64,000 nt of DNA from Raphanus sativus (Eukaryota > Streptophyta > Magnoliopsida > Brassicales > Brassicaceae): contig NC_079514.1 in the NCBI RefSeq assembly GCF_000801105.2, forward strand, positions 32,599,075-32,663,074, written 5' to 3'. A model generated the notes under the pieces. It did no database searches. It was given only the letters and a program-made list of their open reading frames with translations, and was not told the DNA's origin. A program made the position numbers and the translations under genes. Of this stretch, positions 49,808 to 62,615 are shown one piece after another (position 1 is the stretch's first letter; the number at the start of each line of letters is the position of its first letter).

Positions 49808-49886
49808 AACTTCGATTCCCGTTGGCCACCAGCTGATTAAAAATATCGGTATCGCCAAGGTTCACAGAATAGTCGGTTGGTTTCGG
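49808..49886 (+). mobile_element. 5'-truncated copy of the SINE found at 37729
   Basis: TTCGATTCCCGTTGGCCACC and later ACAGAATAGTCGGTTGGTTTCGG match, in order, the B-box region and 3' half of the minus-strand SINE at 37729-37889. The A-box half is missing. Confidence 0.7.
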
Positions 49887-50025
49887 CTCATGAACATTGT
49901 GATTAATTTAAAATAAAGTAAGACATTGAGTTATAGATATATTATATAACTCCATCTAAATTTCATTTTAGATCTGAACTTGTTTTGGGTTCGGATAATT
50001 GTGGTTCGATTCACATATACGGATA

Positions 50026-50942
50026 CTAGATTTTTGATTTGCGCTTAAAAAGCGCGGATTTTATTTTTATTGTTTTATTTACAAATGGATCTATAAGTCT
50101 TTTGTTTTGACTATATAAAATGTCACATGATCAAATTTCAATTATGTGAGTCTGTTATTTGTTACTTAATTATATAATGAATTGTTGATTATTTCTATAA
50201 GTTAAACATAAGTCATATGATTAAATTATATAGAATAAGAAATTTTATAGTGTGTACATCATGAAGAAAATTTTATTTTATAATGTCTCACACAATCATT
50301 TTTTGTTTCTAAACAAGTTAAACAATAGTTGTACCTGAAACTTTTACTTGAGAAATATTTTATACTTAACAATTATATTTCCATAAAATATTTCAAAACA
50401 TATAAAGTAGCCCAAATTTCTTTTAATTTTGTGATAAAGTCGTAAAATAATTAGTTAGAAAATTTTAATATCTAATATTAATTTTTAAAATTATTGTAGA
50501 TTTTAATTTATTTATTATTATCAAAAACATTTATAGACTACGAAATCGATTATATATAAACATAACCTATTTAAATGTATTATAGACGTAAAAACCGAAA
50601 GATAATAATGTCATTAAAGAATATTTTAATTTGTTCATAAAATTAAGGATAATTTTAGAAAACTTAAGTATTTTATTAAAAGCATAAAATAGGAATGATC
50701 TCCTTTTTAATGGTATTGATGTTATATCAAAATAAAATATTTATTTAGGTTAATTTACATGTTTACCATATATATAGAGAGAGATAAATCCATGTGTGAA
50801 ATTGAAAACGTACAATACTTATATGAGAAAGCAGATCTATAGTTAAGATGAGTGTCCATTGATGTGATGTGAAGTTTGTCGAACTATCACAGAGAGAGTC
50901 TGAAAATTTTACAGTTTTTGTTTGTAAGCCAACGGCACAAAA
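50026..50942 (-). mobile_element. Minus-strand Helitron, 3' terminus at 50026
   Basis: On the minus strand the end reads CCGCGCTTTTTAAGCGC, then AAATCAAAAATCTAG followed by T. This is a clear Helitron hairpin and CTAG. The body extends rightward; its 5' end is not located, and the right coordinate is the next element's border. Confidence 0.65.
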
Positions 50943-50950
50943 ATCATCAT

Positions 50951-52101
50951 TAGGGCCGGGCAACCGGGGTATCATTCGGGTGTCGGTTCTGTTTTAATCG
51001 GGTTCGGGTTTTTATGGTTACCGAAAACCAGTCCCATTCTGATAATTTAAAACTTCGGTTCAGGATCGGTTCGGGTGTTCTTCGGTTCGGGTCGGATTTG
51101 GTAAATTATTTTGGTATTGGTATAACCCAAAATACTATCGGTTTAGATTTCAAATGGACTTTCGGTTCTTGAGTATATCGTTTGTACTAAATGTAACCAA
51201 TACAAATCTACATAAATGGTAACTTACAATAAAAATAAGTAAGTAAAAGCATCAATTTCGTCAAAACAACTATGAAATAACATAAATTTGAAACGAAAGC
51301 CAAGTATCTTTATTGATATAATAAAACAAAATAAATGAGAGAATTCAAAGAAACCTAAAGCCAAAACCAAAACCAAAATCAAAATCAAATGAGAAACATA
51401 TTATTCAATGAAATCAAAAACCAAAAACTTAAATAAAATTTCAAGCTTCAACTGCAAGCACCATTGTCAACCTTCAACCACGAACTTCGAACTTCAATCT
51501 TCAAGGCATAAGTAAAATCGGTTCTTTGATTTTAAAATACTTTGATTTGTACATATTTTGTAACCAAAATATAAGTAAAATCGATTCAAAAATAAGAAAT
51601 GAACATCAACCTTGATAATTCAAAATAAGACAAAAAATTAAACATATTTATCGATAGGAATAAAACCAAATAAATGAATGCATAAAACGAAAATCAGTTT
51701 CTCATGAAATGAGAAACATTATTCAATGAAAACAAAACCAAAATATAAGAACTTCAAACTTCAACGGCCAACTTCAACCATCAACTTTCATTTTATAGAA
51801 CCACCAACCTTTATGTAATAGATAATAATTTAGATGTTCAATATATCTTAGTGTATTTCGGATACATATTAGGAATTGGGATCATGTTTGGTACAAGATC
51901 TTTTAGGGTTTTGAATGATTCGGGTTCTATCGGATATCCATTTAAATTTGGGTTCGGTTCGGATAATACCCATAACCCTAAATACCATAAAACAAGATCC
52001 ATTCGGTATTTATGTCGGATTGGGATCGGTACGGATTCATTTTTATCGGATCGGGATCGGTTCGGATTTTCGGGTTCGGTTTATTTGCCCAACCCGATTC
52101 A
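50951..52101. mobile_element. hAT-like non-autonomous element upstream of RPS25
   Basis: It begins TAGGGCCGGGCAACC and ends TTTGCCCAACCCGATTC, with GGGCAA as the conserved inverted core. ATCATCAT lies on both sides (50943-50950, 52102-52109), an 8-bp duplication, though the flank is a simple repeat. The ends are packed with CGGTTCGGGT motifs, and the interior has repeated ACCAAAACCAAAATCAAA and AACTTCAACC stretches. No transposase. Confidence 0.65.
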
Positions 52102-52148
52102 TCATCATAGATGGATGGTAATGACTATTGATCTATCATTCGTTTAGT

Positions 52149-52253
52149 TGGGCTCAACTGGGCTAAAACAACAGTGGATCATATTATTAAAACAATAATG
52201 GGCTTTCTAGGGCCTGATACGACTCTCCGAACTCAGAAACCCTAATATATAAG
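52149..52253 (+). promoter_or_regulatory. RPS25 promoter: site II boxes, telo-box and TATA-like motif
   Basis: TGGGCT occurs at 52149, 52159 and 52199 (site II elements bound by TCP factors). AAACCCTAA (52237-52245) is a telo-box, and TAATATATAAG follows at 52243-52253. Site II plus telo-box is the known promoter signature of plant ribosomal protein genes. Confidence 0.8.
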
Positions 52254-52334
52254 AAGAAGAGCACTACCTCACTCACTGTCGTCTTTGTGAGCTTCTTCAT
52301 ATTTCGGCCTCTAATCTACTCAACATTCAACATC

Positions 52335-53102
<768 letters not shown>

Positions 53103-53357
53103 ACAAATTTGCTTTTGTCAATGGTTTGATACTTCTTTTGGCTCCTTTGTACTCGAGAAACTCTTTTAGAATGCTTTTTGGATGTTTTGTCTACTTAATT
53201 TTGAACCATTTTCTATTTTTGCTCTCAGTAGTCTTATCATAATTTCATTCAGATATTCAAGTCAGTTTTTTTTGTTCTTTTATTTGATTTCTCAATATTG
53301 CTCTTAAGAAATCTAAGTATCAAAACTACTTTACTAGAACTTTTAACTTTAAAATAA

Positions 53358-54920
53358 GGTAAAATCACATTAAAAACCTTGAAGTTGGCAGCTACTTACA
53401 CTTTAAATCCTGATATTATTTCAAAAGCATTTTAAACATTTAAGTTGGCAAATTTAGCATATTAAACCTCCAATCTGGTTTACTTGTACATCAAATCAAA
53501 AATCACAACCGGTACTGTTCAGAACTGATGACATATTTTTTTTTTAAAAAAAATATTTTAATAATAAATAAATAAAAAATAGAAAAAATCATAAAATTCA
53601 TAAAAATTCAAAATAAAATTCAAAAAATATGAAAATTACAAAAAATCACAACAATAATTATTTTATTTTATTAATAAAATAAATAAAAATAATAATATAA
53701 TAATAATAAAAACTTGAAAAAATCAAAAAATTCATAAAAATCAAAATTAAATTCAAGATAATGATTTTTATTTTATTAGAATCTATGAGAATCAGTAGAA
53801 TCAATTACAAAAAATCATAAAATAATTATTTTATTTTATTAATAAAATAAATATATATAAAATAATAAAAACTTGAAAGAAATCATAAAAATCCACAAAA
53901 ATCAGAAAATTCATAAAATTCATAAAAATAAAATCAAAACTTAAATTTAAATAAAATAAATATAATGATAATAGATAAAATAAATATAAATTCAAGAATA
54001 AACTATATTTTGATGTTTATGGGTCATGGTTTTCTGAATCAGAAAAAATAATTATCTTCAAATGATTCTCCTAAACCAAATCAAAGCAAACAAATTAAAT
54101 GATACACGAATTTTACGAGTTCAGGACACATACTAAGTCGATATTCTAAACCGTAAACCATGAGCTAACCACCTTGCTGAACCAGATTAACCATCCGCTT
54201 CAATCTTGACTTCTCAATTGACATAACTAGTCATGGTGTAAGTTAACCAGAATTGATTCTCATCACCAAAGCACTACACAAACAAATTAAAGTCCAAGTG
54301 TTTGCTTTTGAATAGCTTCTAAAAGATTTGGACTCTTTAATTTGTCCGCTTTGATTTGGTTCAAGAGAATCATTTGAAGATCATGATTTTTTATGATTCA
54401 GAAAATACATGACCCGTAAACATCAAAATACACTGTTTTCTCAATTTTTTGTAGAAAAATATAAGTTTTCATTATCTTGAATTTATATTTATTTTATTTA
54501 AATTTAATTTTTTTATTTTATTTTGAATTTTATGAATTTATTTTTTGAGATTTTTACGATTTTTTCAAGTTTTTATTATTGTTATATTTTTTATTTATTT
54601 TATTAATAAAATAATTATTGTTGTGATTTTTTGTAAATTTTTTATGATTTTTTATGATTTTTAATGAATTTTTATGCTTTTTATGATTTTTATATTTTCT
54701 GTATTTTTATATTTATTTATTATTAAAAAAAAATTTAAACTGACACATCATCAGTATTGAACAGTACCGGTTACGATTTTGAATTGATGTACAAATAAGT
54801 CAGATTGAAGGTTTAATATGCGAAATTTGCCAACTTGAATGTTTAAAGTGCTTATGAAATATTCTCAGCGTTTAAAGTGTAAGTGGATGCCACCTTGAAG
54901 GTTTTTTATTCGATTTTCCC
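53358..54920. mobile_element. Long-palindrome Mutator-like element, 10-bp target duplication
   Basis: The ends GGTAAAATCACATTAAAAACC and GGTTTTTTATTCGATTTTCCC are inverted, and the similarity continues inward for about 700 bp on each side to a centre near 54100-54340. TTTAAAATAA flanks it (53348-53357, 54921-54930). It has no coding sequence; the arms repeat AAATAAATAAAA and a GAACAGTACCGGTT block. A relative lies at 56835. Confidence 0.85.
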
Positions 54921-54930
54921 TTTAAAATAA

Positions 54931-55552
54931 TATCAATTCAATATTGCTCTTAAGAAATCGAAGTATCAAAACGTCTTTGTAAACCATTAAAGAGTGAAGT
55001 TTCAAAACTGGTTACTTTTGAGTAGTACACATGGTTTTGTTGACAAGTCATAAATACTCTCGACTCTGTCCAATAGAACAAAGAAAACCTGTACATCAAT
55101 CAAAACTTCACTCTTTAATGGTTACAAAGACGTCACATGACATTGCATGGAATCAGCTTTTTCTTCTTTCTTCCCTTCTACAAATATCTAGTAGTATAAT
55201 CATGAAAAAGAAAATTGTTAATCGAGTCAAATAATCTAGTGATTTTGTAATAAATACTATTGCTATATCATTATTTGAGCCAAACTAGTTAATATATGCG
55301 TAAATTACTAAATTGTAGATTCAAAACGAGATAACCATTGAACAATTTTAGTGTGCACTTTTTCATCTAATCTTATTATCGATAATTTTTCTGATACAAG
55401 AAATTGTGAATAATGAGAACCCTTTGTCAAAAAAGGATATTGTGAAAACAAACCGTTATTTATTTACAAATGTTATTGACAAAAGGGCAATTGTAAGTTG
55501 TACATGTTATGTTAATCCTTAACCCTTGTATGTCAATAAGTACTTTTCAATA
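54931..55552. other. Intergenic DNA beside the palindromic element
   Basis: GAAACTTCACTCTTTAATGG-type sequence occurs in both orientations around 54985 and 55105, a short inverted repeat. No gene recognised. Confidence 0.4.
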
Positions 55553-55770
55553 CTCTTTCCTATTATATGATGTTTTGCTAAGAAATTTACATTTTCTAGT
55601 AAGAATTATTAAAACAATAATTTAAAATTAATTAATTAATTATAAATAGAAATAGTTGAAAAAGTTATTAGTTACATAGTTCTGATAAAGTTAAAATCTT
55701 ATAGATTTATGAAACATTTTATATTGTGAATCAACAAAAAACCTCTAAAACATTTTATTATTGGAGGGAG
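55553..55770. mobile_element. Stowaway-type MITE, TA duplication
   Basis: It begins CTCTTTCCTATTATATGATG and ends ATTATTGGAGGGAG, flanked by TA (55551-55552, 55771-55772). 218 bp, AT-rich, non-coding. Confidence 0.72.
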
Positions 55771-56266
55771 TATATTTTAACCTTTGTTTTGTAAATAACT
55801 GCATTTAGTATAGTTGAAAAACATTAACATCGCAAAGAAAAAAAAGGCTTATGTACAGTTCTTATGAGTGATATCTATGACCACGACGTGTGCAGAATAA
55901 TAGAGGCACTCGGCCAACATCAATCAGACAATAGGATCCATGTGTACTTGTAGCACTAGAGTGAGAGTATGGAAGAAACGAGAGCCGTCCGTTTCTTACA
56001 ATCACATGTCTCCTTGTAAATATTTATTACTTATTTTCTTGAATGTTAAAATTTTGTTTAAATTCAACGTTATTTTTATTTTTCAAACTAACAATTGGTT
56101 TACTGTATAAACTACCACTGAATGATTGGTTTACTGCATATATATAAATTACGAAAATTCCAAATACTTTTTTTTGTAAAAAATAAAGCATAAGATTTGT
56201 TTTCATTTCAGATATATTTGTAAAACCTGCGGCATAAAAATAAATTGCAAAAAAAAAAGAAGAAAA

Positions 56267-56308
56267 GGTAACAGCTTTCTCGTGGGGGGGGGCGGGTAAC
56301 AGCTTTCT
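56267..56308. repeat. G9 tract between two copies of a 14-bp direct repeat
   Basis: GGTAACAGCTTTCT at 56267-56280 and 56295-56308 bracket CGTGGGGGGGGGC. The guanine run is conspicuous in this AT-rich DNA and lies in the probable APL4 leader or promoter. Confidence 0.85.
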
Positions 56309-56834
56309 TAGTCAACTACGGCACTTCAGAGACTTCTTTCTTCGATTTCAAACGTACATTGATCATATTGATCACAATCATATAAAATATAGTTTCAATT
56401 TTTCTGGTGAGCTGCGTTTCTTAGATCTTATAGCTTTTAACCAATGTGCACTCAAAATCACACCTTTTTTTTGCCGGAAAATCATATTCTTTTATAGGTT
56501 CAATTGATCTTTGGACAAAGCTTAATTTGATTCAAACTTGTTCCTTCTAGTTCTGTCTTTTATTAGTATATTTTACATTCATTCACAATGTTTCTTTCTA
56601 ACCCAACAATGATTTTGAATTTGAGTATCTTCAGAACTTCAAGAGTTTTTGTGTTTCGAGACGTACGAAATTTTGAGAATTTCGGGGATCTGTGTTTGTG
56701 AATCATATCTTGGTTTTCTAGAAAGTTCGTAGATTTCGAGGGTTTTTTTTTTAACTTCTATAGAGATCGCTCTGGTCGGTTCCACTTTAACACTTTGCTT
56801 AGATGTGCAACAATTTGGTTTGCATTATTCTATT

Positions 56835-58228
56835 GGGAAAATCGCATAAAAAACCCTCAAAGTGTCACTTACTAACACTTTAAACCTTGAAGTTTTTTCA
56901 CTAACACTTTTAACCTTCAAAGTGACATTTGTATCATAAAAAACCTTCAAATCAAAAAATTGACCGGTTCAGCAGGTAATTTTTTAAAAATAATTATTTA
57001 ATTAATAAAATAAATAAAATAAATAAATAAAAATCCAAAAATAAATAAAAATCGAAAAATTCTAATAAAATTTACAAAAATGGAAAAAAATCAAAAAAAT
57101 AAATTAAAATTTTAGAAAATTAAATATATATATTAAAATTAAATTATTTTCTAAAAATATTAATAAAAATAACTAAAAAGTTAATAATAAATAAGATTAA
57201 ATTTAAATAGAGAAGAACTAAATAAAAAGTTCACAATTTTTTTAAAAATGGAAAATATAAAATTCAAAATCACTAGTGACGATGATGGTTTCTCACATAA
57301 CCATTAACAATGACGATAATTGCCATATCTCCAACGATAGTTTCCAACATCATCTTGAAAATGACAAAACAATATCTTTTTCAAACTTTTGAATTTTCAT
57401 TTTTTTGAAATATATGAATTTTTATTTTTCTGTATTTTAATTTGATCTCATTTAGTTTTGAATTTTAATTTTCTAAATTTTAATTAATTTTCTGATTTTT
57501 TTCTAATTTTCTGATTTTTATTAATTAATATATAATTACATAAGGATCAAAAAAAGTTAGAAAAATCCGAAATTAATTATTATTTAGAAAATTAAAATTC
57601 AAAAATAAATGAGATCAAACTAAAAAATAAAAAAATTCATATATTTCAAAAAAATGAAAATTCAAAAGTTTGAAAAATATTTTTTGTCATTTTTAAGATG
57701 GTGTTGGAAACTATCATTGGAGATATGACAGTTATCGTCATTGTTAATGGTTATGTGAGAAACCATCATCGTCACTTGTGAATTTTGAATTTTGAGTTTT
57801 ATATTTTCCATTTTTTAGAAAAAACTGTGAACTTTTTATTTAGTTCTTCTCTATTTAAATTTAATCTGATTTATTATTAATTTTTAGTTATTTTTATTAA
57901 TATTTTAGAAAATAATTTAATTTTTAATATATTTATTTAATTTTCTAAAATTTTAATTTATTTTTTTAATTTTTTTTTTTTTGATTTTTGTAAATTTTAT
58001 CAAAATTTTCAATTTTATTTATTTTTGGATTTTTATTTATTTATTTTGTTTATTTTATTAATTCAATAATTATTTTTGAAAAATTACCTGCTGAACCGGT
58101 CAATTTTTTGATTTGGAGGTTTTTTATGATACAAATGTCACTTTGAAGGTTAAAAGTGTTAGTGAAAAAACTTCAAGGTTTAAAGTGCTAGTAAGTGACA
58201 CTTTGAGGGTTTTTTATGCGATTTTCCC
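56835..58228. mobile_element. Near-perfect palindromic Mutator-like element in the APL4 leader
   Basis: The ends GGGAAAATCGCATAAAAAACC and GGTTTTTTATGCGATTTTCCC are exact inverted repeats, flanked by TTATTCTATT (56825-56834, 58229-58238). The arms remain similar for nearly 700 bp to a centre near 57540, leaving almost no loop. They share a GATGATGGTTTCTCACATAA block. The terminal motif matches the element at 53358. It lies 150 bp upstream of the APL4 start codon, probably in a leader intron. Confidence 0.88.
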
Positions 58229-58377
58229 TTATTCTATTGCTATTTTTCATTATATAATACTAAAAATGTCCCTTTGTGTGTCATTCACTTTACTTGAAGC
58301 TTTTGTTATTCTTCTTCTTCTCTGCTATTATTATTAACTTTCCGAGGTTTCTTTCTTTCTGTTTCGTGCAGCTGAAA

Positions 58378-61174
58378 ATGATGGATTATTCTCACTGCTT
58401 TGCCTCTGGGAAAAGCAGTTCTGTCTTGCCAAAACTCAGTTGCAAGAATGTGTACAGCAGATTCTTGGGTGAGAGTATCAACAACAATGGTTGTTTCTTT
58501 AAACGTTTTGCTTCGGATTTGAACTCAAACAAGATTGGGAATCGAAAGCTTATTAAGCATGGTGTTGTTTACGCTGTTGCCACTTCAAAGAACCCTAACG
58601 AAGCTATGGTATGTTGATGATCATACTCATTTCTTTCTTTTTTTTAATCTCTCTTGCTTCAAAACAGCATTAGGCTTTGTATAAATCAAATTTATTGGTA
58701 GGAAACAAACGATATTCTTAACAATTTTTTAGAGGTCATAACTCTGTTCGTTGTTCTGTCAGATAGTAAAGCCTTCAATGTTTGAGAAAAGAAAAGCAGA
58801 TCCCAAAAACGTGGCTGCAATCATTCTGGGAGGAGGCAATGGAGCTCAACTCTTCCCTCTTACAAAGAGAGCCGCCACACCAGCTGTAAGTGTAGATATA
58901 ACATTCAACAAGAAAACAAATGTTTTGTATAATGATGATGCTTATGTCTCAAAAAAAAAAAAACTATGCAGGTTCCTGTGGGTGGATGCTATAGGCTGAT
59001 CGATATCCCGATGAGTAACTGTATTAACAGCTGCATCAACAAGATATTCGTGCTGACACAGTTCAACTCGGCTTCCCTCAATCGGCATTTAGCACGTACT
59101 TACTTTGGGAATGGTATCAACTTTGGAGGTGGTTTCGTTGAGGTATATAAAAATCTGATTTTATTGAGAGAAATTACGTAACAGCAAAAAAAAAGTAAAA
59201 AAAATTATGTAATTTGGAACAGGTTCTTGCTGCTACACAAACACCAGGGGAAGCTGGGAAGAAGTGGTTTCAAGGAACAGCTGATGCTGTCAGAAAATTT
59301 CTTTGGGTTTTTGAGGTAAATTTTTGATGATATCTCATGACCACTTTTAACAGTATCTAAATTGGGTGTTTAATGCGTTTCTTTGGGAAAAGGATGCCAA
59401 GAACAGGAACATCGAGAACATACTTATTTTGTCTGGTGATCATCTCTATAGAATGAACTACATGGACTTTGTTCAGGTTATTTTATCTAATTCATCATCT
59501 TAAAACCCTCTTTATAGTTTTTTTTTTGCTAAATCTATATGGTGTATGTAACAGTCTCATGTAGATAGTAACGCTGATGTTACTCTTTCCTGCGCACCAG
59601 TCAACGAAAGGTTAAGTTTCCTTGAATTAATCTCTCTTTTCACACAGTATTATTGTATTAGAAGAAACCTCATTTTCATTTTTTCTTTGAATATCTTCTT
59701 CAGCCGTGCATCGAACTTTGGTCTAGTGAAGATTGATAGAGGTGGGCGTGTAACCCAGTTCTCTGAGAAACCAACTGGAACTGATTTGAAGAAAATGGTA
59801 TTTGTTTTGATATTTTTGACTTAGTACAGTCACAAAGCATTGCAAAACAAAGATTATGTTTTTTTTTGTTTTTTGAACAGCAAACCGACACAACAATGCT
59901 TGGACTGTCTCATGAAGAAGCTACAGATTCTCCATACATTGCATCAATGGGAGTTTATTGTTTCAAAACCGAAGCTTTGCTGGATCTTCTGACACAACGG
60001 TATCCGACTTCCAACGACTTTGGATCTGAGGTTATTCCTGCTGCCATAAGAGATCACCATGTTCAAGTAAGATTTGTAGAGAACAAAAAAAAAAGAACTC
60101 AGCTTCTTCTTCTCTGTTATCCTTTGGTTATTGGACAAATGAATAACCAAAAGAGTTGCGTAGGGATACATATTTCGAGATTATTGGGAAGATATTGGAA
60201 CTATAAAGACTTTCTATGAGGCTAACTTAGCTCTTGTTCAGGAGGTTAGACAAGTCTTCTTATAACCTTAATTATTGAATCTCTTAGATGATTCACTTGT
60301 CAACCTTTTGTTCTACTTCTTCTGCAGAGACCAAAGTTTGAGTTCTATGATCCAGACACACCGTTCTACACTTCTCCACGGTTCCTCCCACCAACCAAAA
60401 CTGAGAAATGCCGTGTATGTGTTGTCCCTTTCCTTTTATTTATGGTTCGTTTCTTTGGTTCTCATGATTTGCTAATCTTCCTTTCTGATGATAATGTTAG
60501 ATGGTAGATTCGATAATCTCACACGGATGTTTCCTGAGAGAGTGTAGCGTCCAACGCTCCATCATTGGAGAAAGGTCACGTCTAGACTATGGAGTTGAGC
60601 TTCAGGTGGAGATCTTCAAATCTCTCTTCGGATTTTGATTAACAAAACTATCAAGATACTGTTTCTGATCAAACAGAGGTTTAATTCTTTTTTTCTTTCC
60701 TTGCAGGATACGTTGATGTTAGGTGCAGATTATTACCAAACTGAATCTGAGATTGCATCTCTATTAGCCGAAGGAAAGGTTCCAATTGGTATTGGTAAAG
60801 ACTCAAAGATCAGGTTAGTTTTCCAAAAAGACTTAACAAATACAAAACCTCTTTTTAGCATTAATCAGATTTTGTCTGAAATGAAAAGTATATATATATA
60901 TTTTAAATTAGGAAATGCATCATTGACAAGAATGCCAAGATCGGTAAAAACGTGATCATCATGAACAAAGGCGTAAGCTTTCTCCCTTGAATGCCTTTCT
61001 CCAGCATGTTTTCAAAAAAGTTCATTGAAAATTCAAAAAGACATTAATTAATATCCAAAAATGTGTTAGCAGGATGTACAAGAAGCGGATAGGCCAGAGG
61101 AAGGATTCTACATTCGATCAGGAATCACTGTGGTTGTCGAGAAGGCTACAATTCAAGACGGTACTGTTATATGA
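58378..61174 (+). CDS. APL4: ADP-glucose pyrophosphorylase large subunit 4
   Basis: Fourteen exons: 58378-58608, 58763-58885, 58972-59142, 59223-59315, 59393-59476, 59555-59610, 59704-59797, 59881-60066, 60164-60244, 60328-60414, 60501-60605, 60707-60813, 60912-60972 and 61073-61174. Together they give 526 aa. The enzyme makes ADP-glucose from glucose-1-phosphate and ATP, the committed step of starch synthesis; large subunits are mainly regulatory. About 70 N-terminal residues resemble a plastid transit peptide. The nucleotidyltransferase core begins at [43 protein letters not shown] and GSEVIPAA follow. A C-terminal left-handed helix domain ends [13 protein letters not shown] at 58368-58371 looks like a leader-intron acceptor. 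Order supports APL4 (At2g21590) rather than its duplicate APL3. Confidence 0.94.
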
Positions 61175-61730
61175 TGACTATGGAGCCTTGAACCTGCTTG
61201 AAATGCCAAAGCAACAAACAATCTAGCCGGAGATTATATTCTCTTTTTTGGCGGGGAGATTTAAAAGAGAAAGCGCTTGGATCTTTGAGTATAAACTTGC
61301 AAGTTTAGCTAATCCTTTTATTACTACAACAAATCAGAGATGTAGAACAATAAGAACAGAGTAAGGCCTGACTGAACCTATCGGCCAGTCACTTTTTTTT
61401 TTTCTGTATTATGAAACTTTTTGATGATCCTCTTTATATTTATTAAAAATTAAAACATTTATTTTCACATAGAAATCACAAAAAATGTAGATTCAAAAAA
61501 GTGAGTTCTATAAATTAAACATGTTGAGATAAAACTGTCTGTTCAAAAATGAATCTAACCAACCAATAATAACATGATATTTTACACTGAACCATACATT
61601 TTATGGGTGGCTTCCTCCTTCGCTATTAATTAAAAACCGAGAAGGGTATTGTTGTTAGGGGGCCACACCAGAGATCTCTTTTGGGTGAGTCAGCGGAGAA
61701 AACTCTCTTTCACTATTCAGATCTCACTTT
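61175..61730. other. APL4 3' region and upstream of the RER1B copy
   Basis: No coding exon is visible. The stretch from about 61615 reads like a plant 5' leader, but it runs straight into RER1B codons from the middle of the protein. Confidence 0.45.
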
Positions 61731-62298
61731 CACGATCTCCATCCACGGTTTCTACATCATCTCCTACGCCCTCGGCATCTACCTCCTCAATCTCCTCATC
61801 GGCTTCTTGTCCCCTCTTGTCGATCCTGAGCTCGACAACGCAGGAGGAGCTTCTCTCCCTACTCGAGGCTCTGATGAGTTCAAGCCCTTTATCCGCCGTC
61901 TCCCCGAGTTCAAATTCTGGTATTTTTCTTCTATTTAATTGCATTAAACAATGTTTATTAATTATTAAGCTTTCTTTCTAATGGGCATTGAATCTCTGTT
62001 TCAGGTACTCCATCACTAAAGCCTTCTGCATAGCTTTTCTAATGACGTTCTTCTCTGTCTTTGATGTCCCTGTCTTCTGGCCTATTCTGCTTTGCTACTG
62101 GGTCGTTCTCTTTTTCCTCACCATGAGACGCCAAATCTCACACATGATCAAGCACAAGTACATTCCTTTCACCATCGGTAAACAGGTAACTAACAACTAC
62201 TTCTTTTTTTTTTTCCTTGAAGTTGCTAATGTGTATCTCAAACGTTTTTGAACTGTGGTTGGCAGAAATATAGTGGCCGGAGATCTTCTGCTGAGTAG
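61731..62298 (+). pseudogene. RER1B: RER1B, N-terminally deleted copy
   Basis: RER1 proteins are four-span Golgi membrane proteins that return escaped ER residents by COPI vesicles. Segments up to 61919, 62005-62185 and 62266-62298 encode [20 protein letters not shown], the conserved [53 protein letters not shown] and the end KYSGRRSSAE. Splice sites are good and the downstream frame is clean. The first 65 or so residues (the MEGSGG start, the WRVYQYYLDK region and membrane span 1) are missing. Sequence before IHGFY does not match, and no in-frame ATG precedes it after the TAA near 61630. Either a deletion removed exon-1 coding sequence or this haplotype is misassembled. A protein from a downstream Met would lack spans 1 and 2. 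Confidence 0.8.
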
Positions 62299-62615
62299 CT
62301 GTGCTGATTGATTCATTTCAGATGATTTAGTTGTATTTCTTTCATTTTGCTCTTCCTCTAATCCCCCAAAGTGCCTCTTCTGTAAATATCATTCGTTTCT
62401 ACTTCAAACCAAACTCATTCCTTTTGTATTTTCGTTTCATTTGCTGTCTTTTTTTTTTGTTATCCGAAAGAGTTTATTTGATGTTCGGACAGAGCCATAA
62501 TACAAAGGGAGAACAATGAAATCATTTGGTTGTTTATAGATTTTATAGAAGACGACGAATATTATTATATCGAACGTGTTTAGAATAAAATACACACACA
62601 TTAAATTAATTACAA
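62299..62615. other. Convergent spacer between RER1B and the pectinesterase
   Basis: Probable 3' untranslated sequences of both genes. Nothing else seen. Confidence 0.5.

Larger units (their letters stand above)
47607..50025 (-). mobile_element. Minus-strand Helitron sequence, 3' terminus at 47607
   Basis: Read on the minus strand, the left end is CCGCGCAGGACGTGGATTATCACCTAG followed by T, a Helitron terminus with a short GCGC hairpin. The body extends to the right. Its 5' end was not located; the next Helitron end at 50026 is used here only as an outer limit. Confidence 0.55.
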
